Shown here one piece after another: positions 1-12,250 of a DNA stretch of 64,000 bases (position 1 is the first letter of the stretch; each line of letters starts with the position of its first letter). The stretch comes from Cynocephalus volans (lineage: Eukaryota > Chordata > Mammalia > Dermoptera > Cynocephalidae), in contig NC_084470.1 in assembly GCF_027409185.1 (NCBI RefSeq), forward strand, positions 36,383,001 to 36,447,000, in the 5' to 3' direction. The notes under the pieces are model-generated. The model was not told the origin of the DNA. It saw only the letters and a list, made by a program, of their open reading frames with translations, and did not search any database. Made by a program: the position numbers and the translations under genes.

Positions 1-774
1 GTGAAAGACTGAATTTAAATCTTATGGTTAAATGAGAATTAACTGAGAGGTGTGTCTTTAAATGTCTACTTTTAATGAATATATGGATTAATTATTCATT
101 TGACCATCTTCTTGATGGTATTTTATGGGAGAATTAAATGCATATAGAGGCTTCACATTTATGAAGGCAGACTATCCCCTGACAGGTTAGGATTTTCAAG
201 TGTAATTTTTATTTAGAGTTGTCATTATCTTGTGAGACAGTATCTTTGAAATTAAAATGAGAAATATTTTCCAACTTATAGATTCATAGAGCAGTTATTT
301 CAGGTATATATCTAATACAAAAATATATATTTCATTGTGTAGTGGTAAAATTAAAGCATGTTTAAAACAATCTTTGGGTTTAAAAAAGTGTAGATCTTGA
401 AAGTGTCTTTTTCCTTTTATTTAGTTAACTAAGGGGTTCAAATATGTAATGTATATGAAGCACTTCCATTCTTACTAGTTTGTGTTTTTAATTGTAAGTT
501 TTATTAAATTAGTACATCTTAATTGATATAATGTAAGTTAATTTGTGTTGTTTGATTTCATTATGTTTATTAATTATATGGGATTCTATTATATTAATTT
601 TGACCTTTAAAATGAAAGGATTAACCGTTGATTACTGGAAAGCAAAAATAATAGTTTTAGATTTTTGTGACAGCTGTTGTTAATACTCGATTAAGCAGTC
701 ATCATTTCTAAGGAAGAGTTAGCACTTGTTGCTTTAAAAATAATTGTTTGTATATAAACAGTGCTTTAGGCACT

Positions 775-905
775 TTATATTGTACTTCCTTTATTTTCCT
801 CAAGGTTCAGTTCAGTGAGGTGGTATGTAGGATATCATTAGCCACATTTTCTGATTGAGGAAACCAAGAGTTGAACTAGAATTTGTGTGCTTTTCTGACT
901 GTTAA
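775..905 (-). repeat. MIR-like fragment, antisense
   Basis: The phrase around 850-900 (gaggaaaccaagag followed by a decayed 'gaactagaattt') reads like the antisense MIR core, where the sense strand gives the 'cctcagtttcctc' motif. Short and diverged. Confidence 0.35.
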
Positions 906-2915
906 GTTCCCTGTGTAGATAGTTACATTATACTGTTAAGTGTACTTTTAAAGTTTTAAAAAGCAGTATAACTCTTTCTTAAAACAGATTTTAGGGAAGT
1001 CTTCTCTCCCCGTCTGGAGTATAGTTTGAAAGTCATTGCTTTGTAGTAAGGCATTATTTTCCCAATGCATTGCTAAGGTCCAACAACTCATAAAACATCA
1101 AGCTAAGATTTCCTACTAAATTTGTATCAGCTCCTGACTTTGCTTTCTCCCTTTATTAATGCCCAGTAAAGCCACTCTGGCCTTCACATATCCACACTCT
1201 TCTCTGAAACGCATCCCTCTGTACCATTCCAATAGGAGCTCCTACTGCATTTGTTTCTGAGCCCTGACAGATTAGCAGAGAAAGGGCTTTAGAAAGGTGA
1301 GGAGGAGTTTAAAGGTATGAGGAGAATCAGAAAATTAATGTCATGATTAAGAAAGTTCAGGAAGGCAGTGCTAGTCAGTCCTTGACAAAAAGGCTGATGA
1401 AGAAAATGGAAAATATCACTTAATTTTGAGACTAGAAGGTCATTGGTGACCTTTAAGAGACTAGTTTACTATAGAATGTGGAGGTAAAGTAGGATTGAGT
1501 AGCATGTGGAGAGGCTCATGTGTGCAGGGGAAGCAGCAGAAAGTTGGCACTGAAGGGGAGGAGAAAGCCGGCCTGGTAGCTTGAAGCGGTATAGAGGGTA
1601 GGAGTATGTTTGGGGCTTCATTTGGTTTGTCTTTTTCCTTTCTGCATGGGAAAGTTTGAACTTTTTGTACCCACGTGTTAGATCTATTGGTAAAGTAAGA
1701 AAGAGGAATTTGAGGAAAGACGACGTTTTCTTCTTGGGAAGAAGCACACATACTTCTGAAATGAACAGGGAAAAGAAGAGAGGAGTGAAGATAGAAATTT
1801 TCATGGGGGGAGAATTGAAGTTTGAGGGAGCAAGGGATCCCAAAATAAATGAGAAGTCCTTATGAAAAAACCTACATTTTTTGGTTGCTTCTCAGACTGG
1901 AGATGTGTACCTGCCAAGTCAGATTACACGGAATTTATTCAGGAAATAGTTTGGCACACAGAGGTCTCACTTCACTTGCCACTTGTGAGGGACTTGTCTC
2001 ATCAGTGTGATGTCAGCCTGGTGAGATGGGACTTGCTTGTGGTTTGAAAGTGCTCTGTGGGCAGCTCCAAGAGGTGTGCTCTACCTCCTTTGAACCTTCT
2101 GTGTAATGGAAACTGTTTCCAGTGTGTGCTCCTCAGGAATGAGTCTGAGTGATAGAGGTGCCAGTAGATTGTGAGATGGTGGCAGTGGCCTTAGGTAGGC
2201 TCTCTTGAGAAGCTGGGAGCCTGAGGACAGAGTTGAGAGCTAATGGGCTAGTTAAGCCCCAGGCTCAGAACATACCCCAGTTCCTCCCTCTATGGAAGCT
2301 CTATGACATACACCACTCAGGGCTACAGAAGCTGTTTACCTACAGTAGTAAATTCTTTATTTCACTCTGATGATATACGGCTACTAGTTTTATTTTGTCT
2401 TGCAAGGACATTGGGAAAAAAAATCACCATTTACCATCATCAGCATTTTATGAAAGGGAGGATAATTTTTCGTCACAAAATATGAAGAACTTGATATCAG
2501 AACTAACAACAAACCTTATATTGAATAAATTAAAATTATGAAAAAAAGTGTAATGCTTTACTCTTTTCTCCTTATTCTTACCACTTATGTCTCAGAACTG
2601 CTGACCTATAGCACTGAGGCTGTTCATTTTGGGAAACTTGTTCTAAATACTTGTCCTCCCTCCCCACTTCTCACAAGTGAAAGAAAGGAAACTTTTCTCG
2701 TTGAAAGCTGGTGTGCTGCGTGCTTAAAAGAGAGAGAGAGAGAAGGGAGAGGGTTGTACATAGGGAACTTTTACATTAGACCTCTCAGCCTCCTTCACTT
2801 GAGCTCACACTACTCCACTTTTCTTTTACCATCCTCAAGCAGTTTTTTGCCTTGTATTTTAATCATTTATTGTTGGATGCTCTTTTTGCTGGTAGTTTTT
2901 TCTTTTCTTTCTTGC

Positions 2916-3026
2916 TTTTTTTTTTTCTTTGTTTTGGCGGCTGGCCAGTACAGGGATCGAACCCTGGACCTTGGTGTTATCATATCAGCACCATGCTCTA
3001 ACGAACTGAGCTAACCAGCCAGCCCC
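2916..3026 (-). mobile_element. tRNA-Ile-derived SINE, monomer
   Basis: On the minus strand it reads ggctggctggttagctcagtt (A box), then a decayed anticodon arm, then ggttcgatccctgtactgg (B box) and a tail, which is a poly-T/pyrimidine run at 2916-2935 on the plus strand. This is the common monomer type in the window. Confidence 0.8.
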
Positions 3027-3571
3027 TTCAGCCCGTGGTTTTATGAAAGCAGGCCCTAGCTTTTACCATTTTTGTGTATCTTGTTAGGTGATATTGCCAT
3101 AGGTGTTAAATGGAAGTGAAACTGATTCCTAAACTTAACTACCTCACTCAACACTCCTATCCAAACACTACCTCAGTGCCAGCTCTAGCTCAGGCTGCCT
3201 TTGCCTGAGGCCAGACCCTTCTGCTTTGCCTGTGGAAGCCTTGCTGGTGGAGAGGAAATGATGTTTAATCCTTGACCTACTTTTTATCTCTTCCCAGATA
3301 GTAATGTGCCTGCAGCTGTCCTTTCATTCTCTTGTTAAATTCTTGCTTTCTTTCACTCCTTAAGGGGAAGTATGTGGCATGGAAATTTTCTTTCATTTCC
3401 AAAGCCACCAATCTCTCTTTCACCTGAGTGCATGCCTCATGTCTCTGCATATTAACTGCCCCTGTCCTTGTGATTTCGATATCCATACCCATGACCCATA
3501 TCTATCTGTGATTACAAGGTTCTTCACCCAGAAACATTAGCCCAAATGTTTCACCTCTGAGCAAGAGTCTG

Positions 3572-3720
3572 TCATTCTGAAGAGAATGGCTTTGGATTGC
3601 AAAGGTTTGAGTCCAACGTCTGCTAATAGTAGCGGAATGACCTTAGGTTAAGGTTAATTTCTTAAAGTCTCTGAGCCTCAGTTTCCTCTAATGCAAAACA
3701 GTGATAGTTATTCTCTCCAG
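3572..3720 (+). repeat. MIR SINE
   Basis: It matches the MIR layout: 'ggctttggattgcaaaggtttgagtcc', then 'gaccttaggttaaggttaatttc', then the core 'gagcctcagtttcctc' and a 'gtgatagttattctc' end. This is an ancient mammal-wide tRNA-core SINE, diverged but collinear. Confidence 0.65.
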
Positions 3721-3734
3721 AATGCTATTTTAAA

Positions 3735-3850
3735 GAACCTGCTGTGGCTTTGCTTTACCCAGTGCATTGAGTACAAACTTTTCTCCTTCGTTTTTAAGGC
3801 TGTTAATGATTTGGCCTCAGACTGCGCATCTAGCAGGCAAACTTCTTTTG
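3735..3850 (+). repeat. Possible L2 LINE fragment
   Basis: The phrase 'gtacaaacttttctccttcg...aaggctgttaatgatttggcctcagactgc' resembles the L2 3' region ('aaactcctt...aaggccctccacgatctggcc'). It is very diverged. Confidence 0.35.
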
Positions 3851-5959
3851 TGCCCAGCATAATATTGAGCAGATATTATGGTCTAAATACATTTTTTTTT
3901 TTTTTTGGCTTATTGCACTGTCATAAAACACATTGTTTTATTTTATACTACCACTATTCCAAGCCTAGCAGTCCCAACTGAGGAGCCACTGAAATTTTCC
4001 TTTACTTCCTTTTGAGGAGGCAGTCCAGAAACATATCTTGTGTGTAGGTTTAGCACACAGCAGATATGAAAGGGTATACTGAAGAGAAGGATGACTCTGA
4101 CTGACATTACTGCTGTTGAAGGAGGAAGACATTTTGCTCTACCAGACTAGAATTCAGAGGTTCATTCCTTTGCTGGCCAGCTCTCACAGCTTGGCTTCTG
4201 GGTGCTTTCACCTTGGCTAGATGAGGATGAACGTTCTGTCCCCTGATCAGGTTTCTGCGGGGTTGGGACTAGTGCTGCAGCTGCTGCTCCCTTCAGTGCT
4301 GGTGAATGCACCTCACTTAGTTGTTTTGCTAAACAAATCTTGAATGCCCTGATTTTATCTTTCTAGCAGTGTCTTAGTTGGTATGCCTCATCATGGCTTT
4401 GTGTGGTGTTCATTCTTAATGTAAGTGCACATTAACAAAACACTAAGATGGCTAAATATTGACAGTTTCTTTAGTTAACAAAATTATGGGAGAGGTATAA
4501 TTAGTGGTAAGAAATGCACTGCATCTAGCGGCTATCCATCCTATGAGTTTATGTTGATATTCATCTTACCTCACATTTATGTGGTATTGAATTTGCATGA
4601 TTGTGAGTTTTTAAACTTGCGAGCCCTGGTTCTTAAAAGGAGCACAACCCAGTCAAGCTGCTAGAACTAAAAGTATTCATTTTGCTTAAAAGTGTTTCCT
4701 TCCAATGTATTTACCCTTTTATTGGCTATAAGCCATAAACCCATTTAAATAGTGTTTTAAAAAGAATATTAAACCTGACTTTTAACCTCTTGATACAAAA
4801 CTAGGTAATACGTAAAATAGCATGTGTACTATATTTTTAAACTATTGCATATAACAGCAAGTAAATCAGTTAAGCATATAATTAATAGAGAACATTTTCT
4901 GAAGTAAAATTAGGGTACATGATTTGATTGTGTTTTGAAATGTTAATGTATTAAGTAGACAAGGTTATATACAGAGAGTCACATTTTATTTACATAGCAA
5001 ATAATGAATTAACTAAGCAACATGGTAGTGCTTAGCATGTTGCTTGGGATGTCTGGTTAACAACTGCTGGGGACTGGGTGGGCCAGGAAGAGACAGTTGA
5101 GGTTCCTTTCTGCTTTCTGAGAATTGAATGTAGATGTCTTATTTGTGTGTATGTGTTAACAAGTTCAGAGGATCTGTGGTTTATTGGTAACTATTTAGGA
5201 TTGTCACCATGAAATACTTATGATTTCCCCAGAGACAATTTTGTTCTCACTGCCACTGCTCTAGTCCAGGTTGTTAGATCTCCATAGCATCTTAATTAGG
5301 CTCTTGGCTTTATTCATTGAAGGGTGAACGTAGCTTCTTATTTCAGAACAGGTTGATGTTTTCGGTGTTTGAGGGTTTTCATTTCTTAAGATGGTAACTT
5401 TTATTATATCATTCCTATAAGCAATGCAAAGCTATTAAAACCTAAATCACTTAGTAGGCATTTAAGGTCTTTCGTGATCTGTTCTCAGTCTTTTCCAGTT
5501 CCATCTTCAGCTACATTCTACAGGAGACACACATCTCTGTACCAAAAGTTCTCCATTTTGGTCACCTCTTTCCTCCCCAAAACCTGTTCAGCTCTCTAAG
5601 TGTAACTTTAGATACCATTATACTATAAAACTTTCCTAGTTCTCCTTAAAATAAATTTCTGTATCCTATCTGTTCCTTTCTTATATTTTTATTTTAGTTT
5701 GCATTGTACTGTGTAGTACAGTGTTGCATTGAACTATATGTAGTGAGTCCATAATAGTAGGCCAATATTTTATGCTCAATTTCTGCGAACTAAGTGGATG
5801 AATGATCATTTACAAAAACAGCTAAAACACATACCACTGAGCATGGTAGAGGAACTTGAATTGTTAAAAAGAGCTGTGTTGCATAGTTGTAAGTTATAAG
5901 ATATTATCTTTGTTTTTCCTTTCATCTTTTAATTTTTAAAATAAAATTATACACTAACA

Positions 5960-7380
5960 TCGTTTAAGATTTGTAGCAGAACACAACCGTTCCCAGCAGC
6001 CTTCCCCATGTTGTTCTCTATTGGCAATTATTTTGCACCTCTTTGAACTGATTATTTTGCTATTTATCTCCCTGCTTTTAGGTACTATATCCATGTTACT
6101 AGATGATTCAGTTTTTACCATTAACCCTTGACTCACAACAATGGTTGATGAAGATTTAATTTTTCCCTCCCCAGTCACACCTCCTCCTTCTTCCTGTTTT
6201 GTTTAGATCTGTCTTCTCTGTTTATATTATGTGAACATTATTCAACTGTAGCAAACTGTGATTACTTTTCTTTTCCTGCATAACTTTTTTCCTTCTGGAG
6301 TTCATTAATCTCTCTCACCTTTTCTCCTCTTCTGTCTTGTCTCCCTTCCCATCCCGTACTTTTCTATATACTTGTCACTAATTCAACCCCAGATGCTTTC
6401 ACAGTTGTCGAAACCTCCACAAAAGACGTTCAGAAGCATTTATACACTGCTGTCATACTGGGCTCTCTTGTCACTATCTTTCTGGGGATTCTCTTTACTA
6501 CTCTCCATGGAATGTTTGTTTCCTTTAACTATTTTATTTTTCTTGTTTATGCCCTTGTTTTGTAGAGTACATTCCCTAGTAACTTCTTGAAAAAGGATTA
6601 TTGGAAGATAAATTTTTAGAGACCTCAGATGTCTGAAAAGATCTCTATTCTCCCCTCAAATTTGATTGATAGTTTGTCTGGGTGTAGAATTTACATTGGA
6701 AATCATTTTGAAGAGATTGTGCCAGTGCCAGCTCAATCCCACTGCTACTGTTGAAATCCAAACCCAGCTGAACACCAAGGTCATGGGTTCAGATCCTCGT
6801 ACTGGCCAGTTGTCAAAAGAAAAATCGGCTGGCTGGTTAACTCAGAGCACAGCCTTATAACACCAAAGCTAGCTCATTCTGGATTCATTGTTCATCGTCT
6901 CTTTTTTTTGCCCCTGGAAACGTGATGTGCCTTGTGTAGGTCTGTTTTCCTTCAATGCGCAATGCCCTTTCAATCTGGAAACTCATGGCCTGGAAAGTTT
7001 TCTTAGGTTACTTTTTAATCTCCTCCTCTCTGTCTCCTCCTCTCTGTTTACCCTTTCCAGGTTTGGACCTTTTTATAGTCCTTTAATTTTTGCATCATTT
7101 CTCTCTTTTCTACCGGTCTTTGTTCTACTTTCTTGGGGGATTTCAACTTTCCTCTTCATTGAGTTTTTGAAATTTTGTTTGCTTTCATCTTTAATTTCCA
7201 AAACCTACTTTTTCTTCTCTGAATGTTGTTTGTCTTGGCCTTATGCTTGTTTGATCAATGCAGTGTTCTCTCTCTCTCTGGATATTAATTATGTTTATTT
7301 TGAAATTTTCTTCTCTGTGATTTCTGTTTTCCATAGCTGGCCATTTTCTAGTTCGTTTTGATCTTTGTTTTCCATGTTAG
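5960..7380 (-). repeat. Old L1/HAL1-type LINE remnant, antisense, with a SINE inside
   Basis: The segment at 6610-6715 ('ctgaaaagatctctattctcccctcaaatttgattgatagtttgtctgggtgtagaatt') resembles an antisense L1M/HAL1 region known from many mammals. Flanking T-rich sequence is consistent with the same element, but I cannot place its ends. The open frame at 6888-7361 is hydrophobic T-rich read-through and I do not regard it as a gene. Confidence 0.4.
6765..6874 (+). mobile_element. Two abutting partial tRNA-type SINE units
   Basis: Positions 6771-6823 carry a SINE 3' half (caccaaggtcatgggttcag, then a B box and 'actggccagttgtcaaaaga' tail). This is followed directly at about 6826 by the 5' half of another unit (ggctggctggttaactcaga ... 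ccttataacaccaaagc). The second copy lacks its B box, which suggests truncation or a deletion across two adjacent insertions. Confidence 0.6.
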
Positions 7381-7700
7381 AAAGGAACTATGCTCCTTGG
7401 TTATCTGTTACTTAGTCAGGGAGCCTTTAATATGGGTATATCAAGGTTTCTTCTCGACTGCTCATATTTCCCAAAAGAGATGCCTGGAGGGCGAAGGCAA
7501 GGTCACTTACCAGTCCCAGTACTAGACTTGTTACACTTGGGCAGCTGGGAAATGTCCAGTGTTTAGAAGCTGCTGCAGCATGTAGCTTTCTGAAAGCTGT
7601 TGTTTACTGCTCAGCTAGGAGCATGTGTATGGACAGCAGGACCTGGGGTTGGGGGGGCGGGGGGGCGGCAGAGAAATGGTTCTATATAAAAATGCCCTTA

Positions 7701-7805
7701 GGACTGGTCAGTTAGTTCAGTTAGAGTGCAGCCTGACTTCCAAACTAAGTCATGGGTTCGGATCCCTATACAGGCCCGCTACCAAAAATAAAAATAAAAT
7801 AAAAA
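7701..7805 (+). mobile_element. tRNA-derived SINE with 15 bp target duplication
   Basis: The A-box-like 'actggtcagttagttcagtt' and the B-box 'gggttcggatccctatacagg' are followed by an A-rich tail of (aaaataaaat) type. The exact 15 bp direct repeat ataaaaatgccctta flanks it at 7686-7700 and 7806-7820, which shows LINE-mediated insertion. Confidence 0.85.
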
Positions 7806-8632
7806 ATAAAAATGCCCTTAAAAGACACCACAGAGTTATCTTAGTACCTTAATTTTTTTTATTTGAAACTTTAAGTCCTTCATAGAGACCATAGCAGTGG
7901 AAAACGCTACTTTTAAAAAAAAAATTGCTGAATATAAAATGTTTGAAATTTTTAATTTTCTTTTATGTGTTCAGACACACAAAGTATGGAGGGAATACAA
8001 CAGTCAAAACTAATTTTTTCTAGATAGCCATTACATTTCTCTAAAGTGTTTCAGTGTCAGTGTGTATTCTACAGAAGAGAATGGTTTCATGAATTAACGG
8101 ATTTAAAAGTAGGTGCTGGTGTTATACATTTTTTATAAAAATAAGTAAATTAATTTTATGGGGGGGGGGAAGCAGGAAGACCCTCCCTTCCAACCTAGCC
8201 CTGTGTTTGACTATGTATAGGCCTAGCCTCACTCATTCAGTCTCATGCAAATATAAACAGCCTTCCCTTTTCTCTCCAGGCCAGCTGGAGCCAAGAAAGA
8301 AGCCAGTGACTTCCCAACTGCAGTAAATAGCTCCTTACCTCCTGACCCTGTTATTTCATAGTGGTTCTGAGTTGTAGACCCTGCAATGGAGAGGAGGGAA
8401 CAAAGAGGTTGCAGAGGCTTTAGCTTCAGAGCGTTGAGCAGTGGGTGATATTGTATCCTCAAGCAGGGGTTGACCTCACATTTTAGTGCAGGTCATTCTA
8501 ATGACTGCTGGACCTCCCAGTGCCACTGTGAACTAGAATGGAATAGAGTAGATCTGAATTCCTGGACTATGTCTGGGACCAGCCTAACTTCTGAGCTGGG
8601 GAAAGTAGTGTCATATTCTTATACCTGCTTTT

Positions 8633-8796
8633 TTTTTTTTTAAAGATGACTGGTAAGGGGATCTTAACCCTTGACTTGGTGTTGTCAGCACCACACTCTC
8701 CCAGGTGAGCCAACCGGCCATCCCTATACGGGATCTGAACCCGTGGCCTTCGTGTTATCAGCAACGCACTCTCCTGAGTGAGCCACAGGCCGGCCC
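8633..8796 (-). mobile_element. Dimeric tRNA-type SINE with target duplication
   Basis: On the minus strand two tRNA-like units follow each other: ggccggcctgtggctcactc ... ggttcagatcccgtataggg, then ggccggttggctcacctggg ... gggttaagatccccttacc, then 'agtcatctttaaaaaaa'. The direct repeat cttatacctgctttt is seen at 8618 and 8797, on both sides of the insert. Confidence 0.85.
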
Positions 8797-10039
8797 CTTA
8801 TACCTGCTTTTTAACTCCTCCTTTTTATGAAAGGATTGTGAAAATTATATATTTCTCTGCAGAAGGTAGGGTATTTTTCTGTCTTTGATTTATGTTGGTT
8901 CTTGGAATGATATTTTAAATGTACAACTATTAAGTCAGAACAAATCTACATGTAATAAATTCTGGAGAATTGAATTCAAACTTTATTTGCTTATATTTGG
9001 ATAAATTATTATCAACTTTATTGGTGTGCAATTTACACACAGTTAAATCCATCCATTTCAGGTCTTCCATGTGTTTTGACTATTTAGATAAATTGAACAT
9101 CTTTCTTAGTGAACGCTTGGTATTTCTGCATTAAAGAAGGAAGGAGGAGCATCCCCTTTTGGTAGAAATGTCTCCTGCCTTGTTTTGAAAGCGAATTTAC
9201 ATCCTGCTGTTGGGGTCCATTTAAGCCCTTTGATTTACACTTGTTGCAGGGTTTGTAGTCTGTCCTTGAATCTTGAGATTCAGTCTCTCAGCTCCATGTC
9301 TGAGCACACAATAGAAAGAAGAGGCTAGGAAAGATCACCTGAACTGAGACAGGGGAGAAGACAAGACAGCAAGACAGTGTCTCTTCAGTCTAGATATTCC
9401 TAAATTGTCAAATTAAATGTCAGTGGAAGCTTTTATCATAGGGCCAAAATCTGCTTTTTACTGTGACCACAGAGCCACAGGAGACCCAAATCCCTTGCAG
9501 TCACTTACGATTTTCTTAGGGTTATATTTGGGAATGGGAGCAGTCATAAACATTTTCTATGAATGATTGTTTTAGATTTTCACCCAAAGATGCAGTATAT
9601 GAAAAATTATTGAAAGTGTTTTTGGGCCCTGAAAAGGAATGAACATGTCAAAAAGTCTCCTCTTGGATCCTAAGCAACTCTGTTCTAAAAAATGATGAAA
9701 ACTGGGCTTAAATAAACCAAAAGATTCAAATGGCTAGAGTGAAAATATTGATAGTCCAGATTGAGTATCAGTTCCCCCCCACACCCAAACCCTTAAAGCA
9801 TTGGCAGAAACGCGACTTAACCCCCAGGGTAACCAGTTACTTTTACTTTCTCTTATTACTTTACTTTCTCTGTCACTAGGTGGAGTAGATTCCATCTCTT
9901 CTACCCTCTGTTTTGTTCTTCAGAATGGAAATACATTGTTATTTTAAAAAAGTAACACGTGGTCATTATTTTTTAAACTTTCAATAATTCAGATTTGTTT
10001 AAAGGAAAAAATCCCCATTGCATCTCATCTATTAACAGT

Positions 10040-10480
10040 TTGGTTACATTATATATCATAAAAATAAGGTTGTTTTGCATACTGGAACCTCGTGGGTTTT
10101 GTTGTTAATAGTACACTATGGATTTCTTTCCCTGTTCAGTATATATGTATCATCTAAGAGCTGTATATGGTTGTACCACAACTTATTTAACCTATCTCCT
10201 ATCAATAATTTAACTCATCCTGAATTTTTTTCATCATACGTAAGTAAGGTCCTTATAAATTTTCCTATACTATAGCCAGGTGCAAATGTCCAATTATTTC
10301 CTTAGGATAAGTTCCAAGAAGCAGAATTTCTGTATCAAAGAGTATGCTGGAAAATTTTGCCATCCTAATAGGTAAAAGTTACCACAGTGTTTAATTTGCA
10401 TTTCTTGGAGTCTAAGTAAGATTGAGAATTTGCTTCAATATGGGTTTCCACTTTTGAGAAACGCCTGTGTACTTTATCCA
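10040..10480 (-). repeat. L1 3' region, antisense remnant
   Basis: It contains the antisense L1 phrases 'ggataagttccaagaagcagaatttctgtatcaaagagtatg' and 'accacagtgtttaatttgcatttc', characteristic of 3' ends of old L1 (L1M) elements. Ends are not definable by eye. Confidence 0.5.
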
Positions 10481-10917
10481 TTTATTATTATTTATTTAAA
10501 TGTTTTATAGTCAAGATAGTAACCCTTAATCATCTACTACAAATACCTTCCCCTCCACCTTTTTATAAACTTTGTTTATGGTGTCTTCATTTGAAGGATT
10601 TTCAATGTTTATGTAGTCACATCTGTTCACACACATCTGTGTGTGTGTGAGAGAGAGAGAGAACTTCAGTGGTGTCTCAGTTTTAGTTCCTCCCAGGAGA
10701 CTCTCAAAGTACGAATTCAAATACAAGTACCCAGTTTATTTCGAGGTACAAAAAAAGGAAGAATTGGGACATTGGCACGGTCAACAAAGGGTGCCTTAAG
10801 CTAGCTCCCACAGTGAGTTGCCTATGGGGAAACTCTGGGAAACTGGGTAAAGTACTTGCCTCTGAATTATCCCACACATATAATCAGTTACTGGTTGAGG
10901 GTCGCTCTTGAGGGAAT

Positions 10918-11480
10918 GTTTCAGTTATTTATTGCTGCATGAAAGTACCACCCTAAACTACATGGCATAAAACAACAACAATTCACTATTACTATAACCT
11001 TTCCCAGATCTGGAGCTTGACTGGGCCTGGGCTTAGCTGGATGGTTTTCATTCAGGCTCTCTCAGGCAGTTATAGAGGCTGGGGCTGGAGTCGTTTGATG
11101 GCTCTCTCACTCACTTGTCTGGTCCAGTGTTGCAGCTGGGAAGACTCAAATAGATGAGGACAGGAACAACTGGGGCTTCTTAGGTCATTCTCATTACTCT
11201 GTATGGTCTCTCCATGTGGTCTCTACAGTATGTAGGCTTTAGGGTAGCTAGACTTCTTACATGGTGTTTAGGGTTTTCAAGGTGCATAGAAAGAGACAGA
11301 CAGGACAGAAAGCTGCACATGAGCCAGGGGAAAACCATCTCTCCTTTTTTAAAAAGGACCTAGCTTGGGAAGTCACACTGCATCACTTTAGATGTAAATA
11401 CCACCAACCCATACTCAGAGGGAGGGGAATTAGACTCTACATCTTGCAGGAATTTCAAAGAATCTGTAGACAGTGTTATA
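10918..11480 (-). mobile_element. MLT1-type MaLR solo LTR (old ERVL-derived), reversed
   Basis: It starts with 'tgtttcagttatttattgctgcatgaaagtaccaccctaaactacatggcataaaacaacaac', passes through 'ctctccatgtggtctctaca ... tagctagacttcttacatgg' and 'gggaggggaattagactctacatcttgc'. These are in the order found in antisense MLT1 LTRs. No internal retroviral region adjoins it, so it is most simply a solo LTR. Confidence 0.6.
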
Positions 11481-11835
11481 AAACCCACAGGGCGTTAGTT
11501 TACCTGTACTCTGCCTGTTGCCATGCACAGAACAGCTTTAGGCACAGATGTGCAGATAGGGGTAGCTCAAAATTAGCCAGAGCGTGCCGGAACCGTGAGG
11601 GATGTGGGTGAGGCATTGACAGCCTCTGCTACAGGTAGTCAAGAATGGCTTTCCCTGCTCTCAAAACTGTAAAACTGTTCATTTATATTTTCTTCTAGTT
11701 TCTATTTAAATTTTTAGTTTTTAGTTTTTGTTACATTTTTTAATGTATGGTGGAAGAATAAAACGCTTATTTAAATGGTTAGCCAGTTGCACTAATATGA
11801 TTAAAAAATACGTAATCTACCCATTGGTGGTCAAT

Positions 11836-12250
11836 CTTTTTGGTTTCAGGACCCCATCACACTTCTAAAATTTTTTGTGGACCCGAGGAGCTTTTGGTTA
11901 TATGGTTAATAATTATGGATTTTTACTCCATTCAAAATTAAAACAGAAACATTAGAAATACTTAAAATTTTTTAAAAAATAATAAAAACATTAATATAAA
12001 TAACATATGAAAATAACTACTTTCCAAAATTAAAAAAACTTAGAGTGGCACTGTTTTACATATTTGCAAATCTCTTTAACGTCTGAGTTAATAGAAAGCA
12101 GCTGGATTTTCATATCTGCTTCTGTGTTCACTCTTGCCATCTCACACCTGGTGCAGTCTCAAGAAAACTTCACAGTACAATTGTGAGAGAATGGGAGTAC
12201 AAATGGCAAATAATGTTTTAGACTTACAAAAATAGTTTTGCCCTTATGGG
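11836..12250. mobile_element. hAT-type DNA transposon terminal remnant
   Basis: The phrase 'ggtcaatctttttggtttcaggacccc ... gtggacccgaggagcttttggttatatgg' followed by AT-rich sequence, then 'agagtggcactgttttacatatttgcaaatctctttaa', resembles an end of Charlie/Zaphod-like hAT elements that begin near 'cagtggttctcaaactttttgg'. The outermost inverted repeat is degraded. Confidence 0.4.

Noticed and set aside
2538-3014. 158-codon open frame with hydrophobic and Lys/Arg-rich blocks
   Set aside because: Its end reads through an antisense SINE (the ...GQYRDRTLDLG part) and its start through T-rich intron; no family match.
6888-7361. 157-codon open frame with many hydrophobic residues resembling a membrane protein
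   Set aside because: T-rich antisense LINE sequence yields Phe/Leu/Ser-rich translations; no start context or homology.
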